From assembly GCF_001717955.1 (NCBI RefSeq), contig NZ_CP014168.1, positions 4,743,501-4,807,500 of the forward strand: 64,000 bases of DNA, written 5' to 3'. The notes beneath the pieces are model-generated. The model had not been told where the DNA came from, did no database searches, and saw only the letters and a list, made by a program, of their open reading frames with translations. Both the position numbers and the translations under genes were made by a program. Positions 62,671 to 64,000 of this stretch are shown here, piece after piece. Each line of letters starts with the position of its first letter. The first letter of the stretch is position 1. The stretch is from Sphingomonas panacis (lineage in GTDB: Bacteria; Pseudomonadota; Alphaproteobacteria; Sphingomonadales; Sphingomonadaceae).

Positions 62671-64000
62671 TGCACCGTCGCGGGTTCGGAATGCTTCGGC
62701 AGCGGCCGAAGGAAAAAGACGAGCGGCAGCACGATCAGCGCGCCGACCCCCATCACGAAGAAGATGTCGTTATAGGTCATCACCAGAGCCTCGACCTGAA
62801 TTTGCCGGCCGACCAGACGATACGCCGCCGCCTGACTGCCGACGCTCCGCGCGGTCGCCGCCATGTAATCCTGCACCGCCACCGAATTGGCGTGGAGCGA
62901 TTCCTCCATGCGCCGCGAATGGAACCACACTCGCTGATCCTGGATGATCGAAATGCCGGCGAGCGCGAGGCTGCCGCCGAGGTTGCGCGCCGCGTTGTAC
63001 AGGCCCGATGCGTCACCGGCATCGGCCGGCGGAACCGACTGCACGGCCGCTTGGCTCAAAAACAGCATCGTCAGGATCTGGCCGACGCCGCGCATCAATT
63101 GCGAGGCGGTGAAGTCGCCACCGGAGGATTGCACGTTCAGGGTCGAATCGATCAGTGCGGACGTTCCCATGATGATCAGCCCCGCCCCCACCGCGATGCG
63201 GATATCGATGCGCTTGAGCAGGATCGGCACGATCGCCATCAGCAACAGGCTGGGGATGCCCGACAGCAGCACCACCTTGCCCGATTGCAGCGAATTGTAA
63301 TCGGCGATCGAGGCGAGGAACTGCGGGATGACATAGGACGTGCCGTACAGCACGATGCCGAGCACGATCCCCATCAACGCGACCGAACCGAACTGGCGAT
63401 CGAGCAGCAGGCTGAGCTTGATGACCGGCCGTTTGGCGAACACCTGCCCAGCGAACAGGCAGGCGAATCCGACCACCGAGATCGCCGTCACGGTGCGGAT
63501 CAGGCTCGAATCGAACCACAATTCGCGCTGCCCCTCTTCGAGCACGACGGTCAGCCCGCCCAGTCCCAACGCGAGGCCCGCGATGCCAAGCCAGTCCGCA
63601 TTGGCGAACTCGCCGAGCTTGGCCTTCTGGTGCGGCAGGCCGACGAACAGCAGCACCGCGAGCACCATACAGATCGGCAAGTTGATGAAGAAGGCGTAAT
63701 GCCAGCTCACATTTTCGGTCAGCCAGCCGCCGAGCAGTGGGCCGATCACCGGCCCCATGATCGCGACCACGCCGAACATCGCGATGCCGACAGGTTGCTG
63801 CGCCCGCGGCAGCCGCTGCGCGATGATGGTCTGCGCGGTCGGGATCAGCGCGCCGCCGGTGAAGCCCTGCCCGACCCGGCCGATGATCATCTGCGTCAGG
63901 TTGGTCGACGTGCCGCAGATCAGCGAGAAGCCGGTGAACAGCACCGTCGCGATCAACAGGAACGTGCGCAGCCCAAGCATCCGCGTCAGCCATGCCGACA
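62667..64000 (-). CDS. DHA2 (EmrB/QacA-type) MFS drug efflux transporter, partial (5' end outside window)
   Basis: The visible 444 residues run from inside an early helix to the stop. Family motifs seen are GRVGQGFTGGALIPTAQTII, motif C-like GIAMFGVVAIMGPVIGPLLGGWLTENVSWHYAFFINLP (with the conserved NLP), and about 12 further hydrophobic segments ending in PLVFFLRPLPK. It should be a 14-helix proton-coupled drug exporter of the inner membrane. Open frame continues through position 64000 (SAWLTRM), so the start is missing. Confidence 0.93.
   Translation of the reverse strand, partial: SAWLTRMLGLRTFLLIATVLFTGFSLICGTSTNLTQMIIGRVGQGFTGGALIPTAQTIIAQRLPRAQQPVGIAMFGVVAIMGPVIGPLLGGWLTENVSWHYAFFINLPICMVLAVLLFVGLPHQKAKLGEFANADWLGIAGLALGLGGLTVVLEEGQRELWFDSSLIRTVTAISVVGFACLFAGQVFAKRPVIKLSLLLDRQFGSVALMGIVLGIVLYGTSYVIPQFLASIADYNSLQSGKVVLLSGIPSLLLMAIVPILLKRIDIRIAVGAGLIIMGTSALIDSTLNVQSSGGDFTASQLMRGVGQILTMLFLSQAAVQSVPPADAGDASGLYNAARNLGGSLALAGISIIQDQRVWFHSRRMEESLHANSVAVQDYMAATARSVGSQAAAYRLVGRQIQVEALVMTYNDIFFVMGVGALIVLPLVFFLRPLPKHSEPATVH

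Overview
The window is high-GC chromosomal DNA from an alphaproteobacterium, most likely a sphingomonad (Sphingomonas or a close relative). The evidence is a complete nuo operon with the small extra genes described below, two glycan genes of the exosortase-A-associated type, a class II DAHP synthase, 6S RNA between zapA and the 5-formyl-THF cyclo-ligase gene, and several families of short palindromic intergenic repeats. The assignment is by protein resemblance only; no 16S rRNA gene is present.

Layout. 1-15647 (minus): partial birA and nuoA-N, encoding respiratory complex I, with three extra small genes between nuoD and nuoF. 15842-19008 (minus): suhB, efp and two cell-wall enzymes, with a divergent Tat-exported DUF882 protein. 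20021-25360: thiE, glutathione peroxidase, class I aldolase, a TlpA-like thioredoxin, pgk and gap. 25528-26959 (plus): a coiled-coil protein, zapA, 6S RNA, 5-formyl-THF cyclo-ligase and DUF2842. 27125-30357: tRNA-Asp, an AI-2E family transporter and a ClC channel. 30360-33707: an accessory, more AT-rich island with an EAL phosphodiesterase, small unknown ORFs and a 905-bp element made of one tyrosine recombinase between 32-bp inverted repeats. 33708-48948: housekeeping and envelope genes (FAD oxidoreductase, glycosyltransferases, TesB, CysQ-like, PmbA, UbiA, ABC exporter, PHA depolymerase, MscS, topoisomerase IB). 49064-54836: DJ-1/PfpI protein, exosortase-A-associated ligase and glycosyltransferase, and cysS. 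54837-56756: a DAHP synthase with an N-terminal HTH domain, its candidate operators, and tRNA-Glu. 56963-64000: esterase, Lrp regulator/alanine dehydrogenase pair, DUF1176, LprI-like protein and a drug-efflux operon that runs off the window.

The most notable candidate is at 54971-56619. A 72-residue XRE-like helix-turn-helix is joined in frame to a class II DAHP synthase, the first enzyme of aromatic biosynthesis. Just upstream lie two related 17-bp palindromic sites 33 bp apart, one of them perfect and overlapping a plausible promoter. A second start with a strong Shine-Dalgarno sequence lies inside the frame exactly where an ordinary DAHP synthase begins. This suggests an autoregulating enzyme, or a two-product gene. 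The second candidate is the solo recombinase element at 32381-33285, which could be a minimal transposon or an invertible switch.
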